A stretch of DNA of 64,000 nt from Citrus sinensis (taxonomy: Eukaryota; Streptophyta; Magnoliopsida; Sapindales; Rutaceae): NCBI RefSeq assembly GCF_022201045.2, contig NC_068558.1, positions 48,029,501-48,093,500 on the forward strand, written 5' to 3'. The notes beneath the pieces were generated by a model. The model did no database searches. It was not told the DNA's origin and worked only from the letters and a program-made list of their open reading frames with translations. How positions within the stretch are numbered: position 1 is the stretch's first letter; each line of letters begins with the position of its first letter. The translations under genes were made by a program, and so were the position numbers. This document shows, piece after piece, positions 23,512-36,900 of the stretch.

Positions 23512-24750
23512 GAAGAAGACTGCTCATTCTTTCAAACAGAAATTAAGCTGGATGCTTCTCCTATAGCAAATATTGTTGTACTGCTGAGGCAAGATGAAAC
23601 AAGCATCAGGGACCAGGATTGGGATCTCACTTCATGAATTGTGCAGCGGTAAATCTTGAATCAGGGACTCCGCTGATTTACCGACCAATATTAATTACCC
23701 TTAATATGCATTTGCCTATCCACAAGGCTCTCTGCTCATATGACTGAGAAACTTCTTTGGATTTTGATCCCAGTAAAATTGGTACCTCATCTTCACGTTG
23801 TGATGATACTGCATGTTGCAATCTACAGTGAGAGGAATTATGGAATAGTTGATTGAGTGTTCCTTATTATTTGTGTGGTGTTCCCTGAGGCGTGATATAT
23901 TATGGGGAATGATTATGTGTAATGAGATGATTGTTCACATAATGACTGGAAGACATTTAATTAGTTTCTTGTTTTATAATTCGAATCAATGAATGTAAAA
24001 AGAAATGAGGCTGGTTATGAACTGTAGTTACCTTGATCTGATTGCATTTATGCCAAACTTGAATGCATGAAATCTCAGAAATTGACTTGGAATTTTCTGA
24101 GATAGTCTTTTAACTTTTTGTCAAAAATTATCCTCTGTTTCTTTCAATCAGCAATCGCGCAGATTAATTTTCTGAAAGATATTAAGCTTTCATAGTCATA
24201 TGACTTTAAATGGGGATTTCTGTATTTTATTTCCCACTATTTATTCTTTAACATTCATTTGCGTTGAGCTGTCAAAAGATGAAGGTTACGTTAACTTGGA
24301 ATGCAAAGCAAGTTTACTTCGAACTCAAAGCACCTTAATTATCTTTAATAATCATATGGCATACCAGAAAATTGTGAAAATGCTTAAATTTTTTGAAACC
24401 TGATTTGATGCTCCATCGAATCCAAAATTAGGTATTATTAATAAATGTAAAATTGGTGTTATCAGTGGTGATTCTTGCCAAAATTGATTCTTACATTCCC
24501 TCCAATCTTTACTGTATGACTTGTTGCTTGCTTAGATTACAAGGCTAAATCAATTGTATGTGATCTGAAAAATGTTATGATTGCAAGATTTGGGCGGGTT
24601 TCCAACTGCCATCACCAACAACCATAATGCAGCCTTCATGTTCAAGAAACTGGAACATCCCAACCACCACAATGTCTTCACTTTGACAATTTCTTTACCT
24701 AGTCATGTCCTTTTTGCCGAATGGCCAAACGTTAGAAATCTCAGATTGGA
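23512..24750. other. Spacer between DUF1442 and b561 genes
   Basis: Contains the DUF1442 3' untranslated region and the promoter of the b561-DOMON gene. An open frame at 24581 overlaps the b561 first exon in another frame and has no family match. No other gene or repeat was recognised. Confidence 0.5.
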
Positions 24751-26351
24751 ATGGAAAATTCAAGATTCCCAGTTCCGGATTCAAGGATTCTTGTCTTCTT
24801 ATACCTTTTCAGCCTATCCCTGCGAGCAAATATTTTGGCAGTGGCTGACAATAAAGATGCTATTGTCGTGGGGATCAATAGAGAAGGTAACGGTAGTGCA
24901 TTACCTCAAGGTGAGAATGCTGACGTTGGTGGCAGTGGTGGCTACAGTGGTGTTGAAATTTCAGAGCTCTGTAATATAGATATACAAGGTTTTCTTCCTC
25001 CACCATATGGTAACGTATCTGGCTTCATTTGCAAGCCTATTTGGAACACCTTCATTTTGAGGGTGAGTTTCATCTAATTAATCATCATCATAGCATCACC
25101 ACATATGTATATTTAGACATAAACATTTGATTTTTGATGACTTTCATTAACCAACATTCTCTGTTGCAGTACGCGCAAAGAGATGATCATGTAATGACTA
25201 TAATTTTATCTGCTATATATACCACTGGGTGGGTAGGCATGGGATTTTCAAAAGATGGAATGATGGCTGGCTCAAGTGCTATGGTGGGATGGTTCAATAA
25301 AAAAGGCCAGCCAAGAATCAAGCAATATTATTTGCAAGGTACCCGATCATCGCAAGTTATACATGACAAAGGTGAATTGCCACTTACAAATGTTCCTCCA
25401 GTTGTTGCAATTCATGGAGCCATGATTTACATGGCATTTCAACTGAAGTTTGAAAATCATCTTCGTCAGCAACCTATCATATTGGCTTTTGGAAGCAGAT
25501 ATCCGAAGCACTTTCACCTAACGCATCACGTGGACAAAAGAACCATCATGTTTGATTTTTCTGGAGGTTTGTTCATCTCCATTTGAACTGTTTTTGAGAT
25601 TGTTTGTTTGTTCGTTGAGATTTTTTCAGCGCAAAAAAAAAACCTAGTCGAAGTTCAGACCCTGACTGATAAGAACCCTACTCTTTTTCCAGGTTCTTCA
25701 TCAGTTTTATATGTAAGTTCTAGAGAGAAGAAGAATCATGGGGCGTTAGGTATGATTGGATGGGGTATAATTCTTCCAGTAGGGGCAATTATTCCGAGAT
25801 ATTTCAAGCATAAAGATCCCTTATGGTATTATCTTCATGCGATTATTCAGCTTGTGGGATTTATCTTTGGGCTAGCCACAGTACTACTTGGGATTCAGCT
25901 TTATAATAAATTAAATGTCAAGAATGCTAACATTTCAGCGCACAGAGGCATAGGAATCTTCATTCTTGTGCTTAGCATCCTTCAGGTTTGCTAACATTCT
26001 TGTTTATGTAGCACGACATAATTTTGACATATGTAAAGAAATTTAATTTGATTTCTTACTTGATTTCAGATTTTGGCATTTTTTCTTCGACCCAGCAAGG
26101 ATTCCAAGTTTCGCAGGTTCTGGAATTGGTACCACCACTGGTTTGGCAGGCTTGCACTCTTCTTTGCATCCGTGAACATAGTGTTGGGAATCCAAATTGG
26201 ATATGCAGGGAATGAATGGAAGATAGGCTATGGATTTTTGCTTGCTGTAGTTTTACTTGCAGTGATAGTTTTAGAAACATTATCGTGGATGAAGAAAAGA
26301 TCAGATAAGACTACTGCACCTCCAACATTCCAAATGAATCCAGTACAATGA
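24751..26351 (+). CDS. Cytochrome b561 and DOMON domain-containing protein
   Basis: Four exons, 24751-25062, 25170-25566, 25693-25985, 26070-26351: 427 residues. A hydrophobic N-terminus (ILVFLYLFSLSL) is a likely signal peptide. It is followed by an extracellular DOMON domain (about 75-215) including TTGWVGMGFS and the A-x-x-V-G-W element (SSAMVGWF). Then comes a cytochrome b561 core of several membrane spans with four candidate haem-ligand histidines: H252 (NHGALGMIGWG), H285 (WYYLHAIIQ), H320 (SAHRGIG) and H356 or H357 (WYHHWFGR). The family moves electrons across the plasma membrane, accepting them from cytosolic ascorbate. A short Lys-rich tail follows the last span. The frame is uninterrupted. 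Confidence 0.93.
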
Positions 26352-27997
26352 GAAATGTTGAAGTGATCTTGTTAGAGGACTGTGTTTCTCAATTGTGTCT
26401 TTAATTCAGATTTGTCTGGTGAGCATATGACTGATGAATATTTGAGCCTGAGAAATGAAAAAAGGCCAAGATGCCAAAGTGCAACCGATCCAAGGGATAT
26501 GGCCGTATGGACTCCAAACTCGAAAGCTTCAGTGTTATGATGAATTTTAATTGCTATTCCCACGGACGAATCGTAAGGTATTTGCAGAGTGTTTTTTTTT
26601 TTTTTTTTGGTTTGCTTGGATAGGATACGTCGAGTTTGTTGATAGCAAGAAATTGTACATTGCACTCATGACCATCTACCTATACGATCAATCTACAGTC
26701 GATCTTCGCATTTTGTAACCCAACAAAAACCTGCTGTTATTGATTGGATTATGTATAGATCATAAATGGCACCTACCAGATTTTTCTTTTTTCATTTCGC
26801 CTTAAGGCAATCTGATATCCTCGACACTCATGTGAGTAGGTTCAAACCTCGTATCCCTTGCTTTAAAGACAAGTGATTTTACATCTCAACTAAATGACTC
26901 CGTCGTGGCATTTACAAGATTACAATTATATATGTGGAATAAATTGTTGATGCTATACAAATTGATGAAATCACAAGTCAACTTGAACAATGTGTCGATG
27001 CCGATTAAAAATGAGTCATGTACAACTAAATCAAATTAATTACTTAAGTCTTTTACTATAAGAAATCAGAAAACTCAAATGTCATTAAATGCTGTAATCC
27101 AAGATATCAAAATTTCCTAACCATAATAAGGAACCAAAAATTGTCACCTTGAAAAACATCCATGGGTCCCAGGAGTAATCCTATCATAAAGTTGCAAATC
27201 AAGCAAACGTTAATATCTATCAAGTCCTCAAGAGTAAATCTTTGGAATCTTCCTATTGTAAACCTGCATATCAAGCGGGGGAAAAAAAATCTTGATGAGC
27301 CAATAAAATAGTAAAAGCTACTTATGACTTACTTTCCTCGGCAGGTTTTAATTTCCTATTATTAAGCCGGTCATTTAGGACAGCCACTGAATAACAAGAG
27401 GATGTAAACTAAGATATTATAGTTTCCTTAAGGATTCATGCATAAATCTAGAGACATGTCTTGAAACTTTACTGATTAAATGATTTTATGAATTAGTTAA
27501 CAAAAAACTAAGATCCACCAAAGACGAACCAGGACAAAATGGTGGTTTGCAATCATTGAATCAGTGTCAGATACACACAGACACAGATACTAAAGGACTG
27601 TAAGGATGAGACAATACCTGGTCCATAAAAATATTGCCTTTGCCCCGATCACCTTCAACCATATGGATACTGTCAACAGCAGATTATCTGCATGATTTCT
27701 GAGGATGTCAGTATGCAAGCTTTAGAAACAAATTTTATTCACAATATATTATTTCCAATGCAGTGCTGGTGAGAATGTTTAGATTTGAAAATTACTATGC
27801 ATGGAATAACATATGCTTTCGTTATGAACTAACCTGCATTCTCTCTGAAGGTGTTCTGTTCATAAAACTGATGAGGCAAGGCAATTTGTTACCGATGACA
27901 GCCAGAACAAGAAAACCACAAATTATTCAATCCCCCTTTCTATATGACAGAATGAAGGCTTGTAACTTCTTAGCATGGTAAGAACACAAAACCTAAA
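26352..27997. other. Convergent 3' spacer
   Basis: The b561-DOMON gene (rightward) and the TSS gene (leftward) end tail to tail here, so both 3' untranslated regions lie inside. A poly-T run is at 26590-26608. No gene recognised. Confidence 0.5.
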
Positions 27998-30900
27998 TTA
28001 TACAGCAGTAGCTGTAGAATCTCCAGTTGAAGAAAAGCTGAAAGACTTTGGAGCTTCACTTCCTCTGATTACCCGGTTATATATAACTTTGAAGGACTGT
28101 GAGCCATATGGCCGACTGAGAAGACTAATTGGTATTCTCAAAGTCTGCTTTCGGTTTCTTCTTCCTCTTACCAAGATGCTGAAGGTTTTCTCACCTTCAA
28201 TTTCCCTTTCAACATTTCTTCTCAAGCTTTGGTTCTGGCTGGTAAAGTGAACGGGTTCACTCCCTGCATTTTCAGTCCCACACAAATTTAAATGACCATT
28301 TTCCTTAACAAACTCCCCCCTAACAGTTTCCCGACCGATTCCAGCTACTTCATTTGCATTATCCATTGATTTAGATGCTAGAAGGTCCACTTCTTTCTCA
28401 GCATCTCCCACAGCATCAATGTTCTCTGGCAGAATCGATGCTGAACATGAACTATCAAGGTCGCCAGACTGTGCTTTCGGCTGCATTATGGGATCCAGAA
28501 TTGGCTCAACAACAGGTGGTGGAACAGAAAACTCCATTGGATGGTAGCCAGGCAAAAAGGGCCCGGGAATGAACTCTGGTACATTGGAGTTCCCATTGCA
28601 TTGCCATGAGAAATGATTGTGATGAAAGGCACTGGTAGTCACAGGAAATGTACTGGTTGGTACTCCTTGGGGTTGAGTGTAGGGAGGATACATAAACGGC
28701 AATGGCTGCATCATGTTGGGAGTTGAAGGAGGTGAGGGGTATGGCTGGTGTGGAGATGAGCACATTGGATTAACTGTAGGTAAGACAGTAGCAGGCCTTG
28801 GATGAAGAGTCATGTTTACAGGCCAAGGTGCAACAGCTGTAACTGCACCAGGACCAGGAGGCAAAGTCATATTAATGGCAACTGCTGAAGCACGTGCAAC
28901 AGCTGGTGATGGGTTGAATGGTACTGCAGATGCAGACAACTTCCTATTAGGTAATCCCCGAGTGTCACCTGGATTGAAAACTGATGGTTTTTCCTTCAAA
29001 TCATCCACTACTTGTAGTGTCGACTTTGTGTTATCATGGGATTCAATACTTTCAGATGAATCCTTCTCATAAAATTCACTTGTTGGAGAATCAATTGAGT
29101 TGGGTATACCATTAATCAATATGCCATCCTGAACCACTTTATGTATGTCAACAACAGATCCAACTCCTCGCTCACTCTCAGATACCACCACAGATGGGTT
29201 ATCTTCCAATCCATCAGATATATGAGTTTCTTCCCTGTTCGGATGAACCCCAGTTTCCTCTTTTAAGTTATCTGTCGCATCCAATACAGAATCACTCTTC
29301 TCTTCATTTGTTTTTTCTGCCCCAGTCACATTGGTGTTAACATTTTCTTTTTCTTCCATCGTTCCATCTTCAGGTTTTCCAAAACTAAATTCCTGATTAT
29401 CTGGATTATCACTTTGTGGAACCCTGACTTGCAACATCGCAATAGTACCAGGAGGGGCAACTGCTACTTCCTTGTAAGAAGGAGATTTTCCAAGACTGAT
29501 TATTGAGTTCTTCACTGAGCTGGTATCATTTGGTGCAGAAGCAGGACGGGATTCTGAAGGAGAACTTGAAGGCTCACTCCCATTTATAGAAGCTTCTACT
29601 GTTCCAGTTTTAGCAGAAGAAGGCATGGACTTTACCCTGTATGCTACAGCCTTGACTACTCTCCTCCCAAATTTGGTACCATGGAAGGTAGTCACAGGGT
29701 GGTGATCTGCAGAACTTCCATGAGATACTGCCCTTTTCTTTAAGAGGTAATACCTACTACTGTGATGACTACTCTTGGCTGAAGAGTAGTCAATAACTGC
29801 ATCCGCATTCCTTTTCTGATAGCTATGAACCTTGCCAATTGTTGCCCGCCGCTGTTTTAGCCGCCGCCCATATGAACCAGCTGATCTCAGCCTTTGAACT
29901 GGTTGCCATCCATCATCTCCTTCCTCGTGTATTGCAGATGAAATTTCTTCCGTGATGTTTGGTTTTTCTACTGCAGACTCTTCTACAACAAGCTCCTGCT
30001 GCTGAAATGGTATAGAGCTCCCCTGATTGACATCTGTGTCACTTTCTGGTTCAGGTGCATGTGTCTCTTCATCTGAACTTTCTCTCAGAACTTCCTTGGA
30101 AGATCCATCAGGACTTGTTAAATTGTTGTCTTGGTAGAAGTTTCCCTTCACCTATAACGGAAAATTTAGAAACACGATCAGGTCCAGTACAGAAGAACAA
30201 GGAGTTGAACACACACACAACACAAGGACAATGCATGTTAGCCACCCCATGAGGGGCTGCCTATTGATTTTGCTTTGACTAAAATGACAAATTGTTCTAT
30301 CTCATGCCGGTTCCTGGTCAGTTCTTACTAATCCAGTTCCAGTCTGGTGTCCCACCAAATACCATGATTAGACCTTAAGGGATGATGTGTTACAACTTTT
30401 AATTAAAGTTTCTTGTTAATGTTGAGACTTCCCTCCCCTCAGCATCATCAATGTTTTTAACTAACAGATTCAGATCATGGAAGTTTCTCCACTCTCCACT
30501 ACAACAAGAGCAGCAATAGGACAATTTGTCTCTTTCTCCTATTACCTAAATATATTTTTTACCAACATACCTTTGCAACATAGGTCTTTCTCTTCAATGT
30601 TGAGACATTTCTCCCCTTGGTATCATGACTTGGATTAATGTAGTCAAGTAAATCCGATACACTGGTATAGTAAAAAGACTAGCTATTAGCAATAAGGGTA
30701 TGGATATTTCAATTGAAAGAAAAAAATGCACCAAATCCTGGACATCAAAAGTTCAATAATCAATTCAGTTGCACAAGGTTCCATATTATGGACGGTAATA
30801 TAGAAATTACCTCAGATGGCCTTTGCTGGCTATGGAAGCATCAGGCTTCCTAGTACCATTTCGTGCAGCTTCTTGCTGTTCAAAAGCCTTGGACTCAAAG

Positions 30901-33900
30901 TACTCAAGCCAAGCGGCAGCATCCTGAAGCATTTTCATAAAGCTTATGACTACATATCAATTATGAGAAGCTAACCTCCCCACACTGAAATCCCAGCTCC
31001 ACCCATCCCCACAAGAAGATTACATAAATGTGTAAGCATCGTGATTTGAAGTTAGAACTCATAATTTCAAGTTATTTAGTAAAAGTACCAACTCTCCGTT
31101 TATAGCTATATCCACTACCAACAAAAATGTATTATCAGCAAACCACATTGAGTAAATTTTAGGCAGTTTGAATTGTCTAGCAGTCATGAACGACGACCAA
31201 GAAGTACTCTCAAATATCTCAAAACAACAAACACACATAACACACTAAAGCCTGCCACATTCCCCCCCCCCCCCCCCCCGCCAAAAAAAAAAAAAAAAAG
31301 AATTGAGCACAACTAACTTGATACGTAAAATACCTGTGTACGCAGATCATCTGGGCCCAACTTTGCTCGAAGAATCTGCAAGGTTGTTTGTTCATGCTGA
31401 ACACTCAAAGGGTAAGCCTCCATCAATGAGAGTGCAATTGCTATGGCATGGTAACTTGCTGCTGTCTGCAAAGCATTACAGAAACAGAAAATTCCTTAAA
31501 GCTATAAACAAAATTCCAAAACAAAGAAATGTAAAATGAAAATTTTTATCAGTCATTTATTTGCTCCCAATAGGATCTGCACTATCAGTTCTAACAGCAC
31601 TACTAGAACTGTAAAATTACATACCAACTTCACCAGTTAAGCAGACAACATGAGTATGGATTTGTTTTTGCAGCATCTTATTTTAAACGTGGTCCAATAA
31701 GTCAGATCTAGGTTGACAATTTGAACATGAAACAATATGTTGAAATTTTTTTTGTATATTATAGATGGTATAACATTTAAGAAATTGGCTGAAACTGGTA
31801 AGAAGAAAAAAAATAATCAACAAAACAACACCTGAATATGATCTGGACCGAGTAACCTTTGGTTACACTTCAGGGCTTTGTGGAGATATCTGAGGGCAAC
31901 ATGTACATTCCCAAGTCCTTCCTCCATCATAGCCACATTGATGTATGTTGCAGCAGTGTTTGGATGAGATGGGCCACAAGTCAGATGTAAAAGATACAGA
32001 GCTCGCTTTACATACCTGATCAACAACAAGGTTAGACCTTCAGAACACAGAGAAGACACCCAAATATATAAAAAGGGTATAATCTTCATCATTGAAAAAG
32101 AAGACATGAAGAGGACATTTTAGAAAAGAAAAGTATTAGCAAAGATAAGATTGGATGTTAATTAAAGGAAACAAACACAATATAGTCTAGAAATAGGTTA
32201 TCTTCTTAATACCATCCCTCGATCAAGTGACTTTGAAAGTCCACAGAATTGGTTGATACAACATGAATGGAAGTTCCAGTTATTCTAATAGCCAATATGT
32301 ACATTATCAGCATGGAAAACACAATCAGTGTGATTTGGTACACCATTATAGTGAGAAACCCCTATATCCAGATAGCAGGCTGAAACATGTAGGCATAAGA
32401 CACAAAATTATGAAAAATAATAGTTACAGTCAGGACCATCCATATAATACAAATAAAATCCACTCCTATAAGTTTTTCACTGGCCAGTGGAATATTTGAA
32501 CCTTTAAAGGTATGGACTGAAGCTGAGCCCAGTAATATTACCTAAACCTAGAAGTTGATATGCTTTATGCAAGAATAAAACATACTTGAGAGCTAGCTCT
32601 GTGTGCTGAAGCCTATAATAGAATACAGCAAGATCCCCATAACTCTTCATTGTATCCGGATGATCAAGTCCTAGTTCTCGCTCATTGATATCCAAGGCTT
32701 TCTGCTGATAAATCGTAGCCTGAATAACAGAAAAGATAGTTGAGTATTGATTCAGCATCGTCTTGAAAACTTTTATTACCGATCAATCAAACACTAAAAA
32801 TTTTACAGTTTTGTCTATAAATCGAAGCCCAGCAAAAATGAATTAAGTGCTTATTTAGAATGGTCTGAAAAGATTTGGCAATGAAACAAAAATATTGGTG
32901 TCATGGATGATGCCTCAGCAAGATTAAAACAAAATGGATATCCAACAAACCTGATTGAAGTCTCCAGTGTGATACAATACTACAGCAAGGAGGCTGTAAG
33001 CACCTGCAGTCATTCGATGGTAGGGACCACAAACTGCTACCAGCTTAGCAAGGGCCTTCAAACATCACAAAGGTAAACAAGATAAAAAAATACAAAATAA
33101 GAAAGGGTGAAGACATAGTTTCAGCAACTTTCCGTCACCAGGGATGGAGGATCTGAAACGGGCAGCAACTTTATTTTTATTATTTCTTTAATTGAAAATC
33201 TAAGATCATATTATTAAAATTTTGAAATATAAAATTTGAATTAAATTAAATAAATTTATCAATTAAAAAATATTTAAAATTATATTGAATAAAATTAATC
33301 AGTAATTAAAAATTTTCTTTTAAAAAATTGTTAATTAAAAAAAAAACTTTTTTTTTTTTTACTATAATGCTATATTACATATAACTTGTTCAATATATAC
33401 CCATATCCATATCCAGCCTTTAAATCTGGACATGAATTTGAGTATGAACATATGATAAGTATGGATTTGGACATGGATATCAATTATCAATACCCAAGCT
33501 GAATGATTGCCATCTGTATGGTTGCTGGAATACCTTACTAACAGATTACATAGAAGAAGGATATATTTAAGTAGTACCTTGGTCCCATAGGTGACTGCAT
33601 CTTCAAGTTTTCCCTTATCTAAAGCTGTTTTTGATGATTCCAGGAGCTGTCTTCCATCGGCAGATGAGCATGCCGCTTGCTGCAAAGAATTAATAAAAAA
33701 CAATTCAAAAGAAGATACAAACAAACTCCACCATTTCAGAGAGAAGGAGAAAAAACTTGTTCCATCCTTCTTATCATAGTTAGGTACCTTATGCACAGGC
33801 ACCAGGCTGACAACATCTATTTTTCGGAATGGACTTGGAGAATCCATGTCAAAATCCCTTGAAACCAACTCAATACCCACCTGAAACCAGTATTAGGAAA

Positions 33901-36900
33901 CAAGAAATGAAAAACAATTGAGTGTTAGTGTTTCATTGATGGCTACAAAATTTATGGGCTATGAATTCTTGGCACAAGCAACATACTATTTGTGAACTAT
34001 AAAAAGTATTTTTCTGATCTAATTATTCCAAGTTGAGTCAAACATTCCAATGTATCTACAGATTTCCGCCGAGGTAAACTTCTGCATAAATCATCTCAAT
34101 GAGAGATACACCAGTTCAAGGATAACATCAATACTCTCCATATGAAAAAACAGTATTTTCTCAATAGAAATTAGATGTGTCCTAAATCAAGTTATAAAAT
34201 CTTATACCCCTGCCCATTCTGAGGTTATATTAAGTTACAGAACTACAGATCCACAGTATTCATAGATAATTCCAGACACTCAAGAATTTTGAAATTCATG
34301 GATAAGTATCAAATACCTTGTGACACAACCCCCGTAGAATTGCAAATTTCCGCACATCTTTGAAGTTTAAGCCATTAAGATCCCACTCATATCGCTTCAT
34401 CAAGAACAACTCCAGCCATCTCCACACAAGGGGATGGACATTATGAGACTTATTTAATCCATCACTTTCATGCACTCCAAGCATCAGATTCAGTGCAGCA
34501 GCTATTGAGACAGCCATTCTCTGAGTGTTACCGACAGCAGAGATCACTGCCTGAATAATGTGCTTAAATGCCCGAACTATCATCTCATGAATACAGAGTG
34601 ATTGTACGTGTGACAGCTTTTCCGATAGCTTGACCTAGTACCAACACAAACAGCAGGCATTAGTCACCATGGACAAACCCTTAGTTGCAACATCTTAAAA
34701 ATTATAGGTCTCTGCATCTTCATTAGGATTTAAGTTCTGATGATGATTCCCAGCAAAAGGATGCAAGGTAGTGCATGTGAAACTCAGCAACATGACAGAA
34801 ATGCTAAAGGTAAGGCAACAGAACTCAGAAGGAGATGAGATTTCGATGCATTACCAGTAAAGATAGAAACAAGTTTACATTCTTAATTATTCTATATCTT
34901 GTCCTTACTTTCAGGGAGGTTTTATAATAGAACTTACAGATGGCCACTTATGATTCAATTCTATCTTATTTTGACAGTAGTGTGCAATTTATTAAAAGAT
35001 TTGCTAGGCATGTTTCAAACATTGTTGTATTCAGTACTTCTAAAGACACATATTGCAGTTGACAATAATGGAAATACTCTAAAGAGTGGACAACAGCTGT
35101 CAATTTGTCATTACGACACATTAAGGTGTACATATGGAGTGGTTCTTCACACAGGCATGTATCATTCGAACAGAAGACCTCCAAAAGACTGGAATGGATT
35201 ACTATAAATTACAGACAGATGTCAAAGCTTGACGCAATTACATTGTATTCAATATGGCATAGGTTACAAAATAAAGCTTCCTCCCTGTAAAGATATTATG
35301 ATTATACATGTGTATCAAGGAAGCAAACCCTGATTTGAAATAAGGAACTCACCACATGTCCCAGAGAACGCATCTGAAGGCCTCTAGTATGCATGAAATC
35401 AGTAAGGGTTCGGCCATCAACTGGTGAAAGTTCCAGAGAACCAAAATCTGTTACCTGTATTGAAAGATAATTAAATACTGTAAACAGGAATAACCATAAC
35501 CTTACCTTTTTTTTTTTTTTTTAATCTTTGATAAGAACCATAACCTTACTTACACGTAAATAAACAGAAAAACAAAGAAATACTTTCAGAAATTACCAGT
35601 TTTGGGAGTGCGACTTCAACATAATAGTTGTGAGACAAGTCAATTAATTCCTCCAAGGACTGTTAAACACGGTAAGTTAGTTACCACCATGTAAGACACA
35701 CAGGGAGTTGTATCTTCCCTAGAAATCACATCAACAAAAATATTACCTTACAATGAAGTCCAGTTTCAGATTCTTTTAGCCGTGCAAATGCCTCGTCAGA
35801 CAACAAATTCTTTAGTGCAAGCTCATTTTCTTTATCCCTGCTTTCAAGCCTAGCTTCTATAGAAGCTGAAGTAGCTTTTTCAGATTCTCCATTAACTCCA
35901 TCTGCTTGAGATTTTAAAGTTTCAGAATGTATTTTGTGATTACTTCCTTCTGATTTTTTCCTGTTATTCTTAAGGGACTTAAGAGGTGTTCCGAGCCCCT
36001 CAACCTTCATTTCACTCTTAGCCTTCTCGTTTGATAGTTTCTTAGCTTTCTCTTTTGATAGTTTCTTATCTTTCTCAGCATTCTTTTGGTCCTGTAAATG
36101 CTGTATCCAGCAGGCTCCAAGTTCCCATCTCACAAAATGTTCCCTTTCTGGTTTCTCTTCCTCAAGCTTGGCAATGCTTTCTTCCAGCAGTCTCTCCACA
36201 AACATTTGGGAAGCATTAAGCTCTTCGCGTTCCAAATTTTGCAAATTTGGTGCAGGTTTATTGTCTTCTAAAGTTGTTGTCTCATGAATAAGTAATCTCA
36301 AACTGTAGGGAACATAGCATTATTTAAAACTTTCCCTGAAGAAGAAACATTACTAGAGGAAAACCACAAACTGAGTAGATGCTGTCATAATGAAAAGAAA
36401 TTATGGAAATGCATAATAGTACTAACTGTAAAGTGAAAATAGCATGCATTTTTGTTTCAAAGACATACTTCAATGTAAATATATGAGCATGGAAAAACAA
36501 GCAAATACCAAATAGGATTACAAATGAAGCATAAGCACAGGCTGAACATAGAAAACTCCATATGATAATTTCCATCTCCAAACATTAGGGGGCTGAAAGT
36601 AGTCCTTCTAAAATGTTTGTCTAAATATGGTATATGTTCATAATAATAATGTAATAAATTAAAACTATTAAGATTACTTATAAAGTTAAATGAGGATTAA
36701 ATTCATCATTCACCAAGGAGAGACCTGCGAAAAATTTCTATTGCATGCAACATACATTTGGTTGAAACTCAAACAATATAATGGGTCATGATTGTGTACT
36801 TATTCTTCTAAACGATAAAATTGTCCAAAACACCAGCTATTGGTTGAAATCTCACACAGACCTTAAATTATATGAGATACGTGATAATTTTAGAACACAG

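Noticed and set aside
24581..24979. 132-codon + strand frame overlapping the first b561-DOMON exon
   Set aside because: It is in a different frame from the exon whose DOMON product continues across three splice junctions. The overlapping part is a shadow.
28375..29072. Plus-strand frames opposite the last TSS exon
   Set aside because: They are antisense shadows of a 717-codon coding exon.
32263..32499. 78-codon + strand frame opposite TSS
   Set aside because: It lies in a TSS intron between TPR exons on the other strand and resembles no protein.
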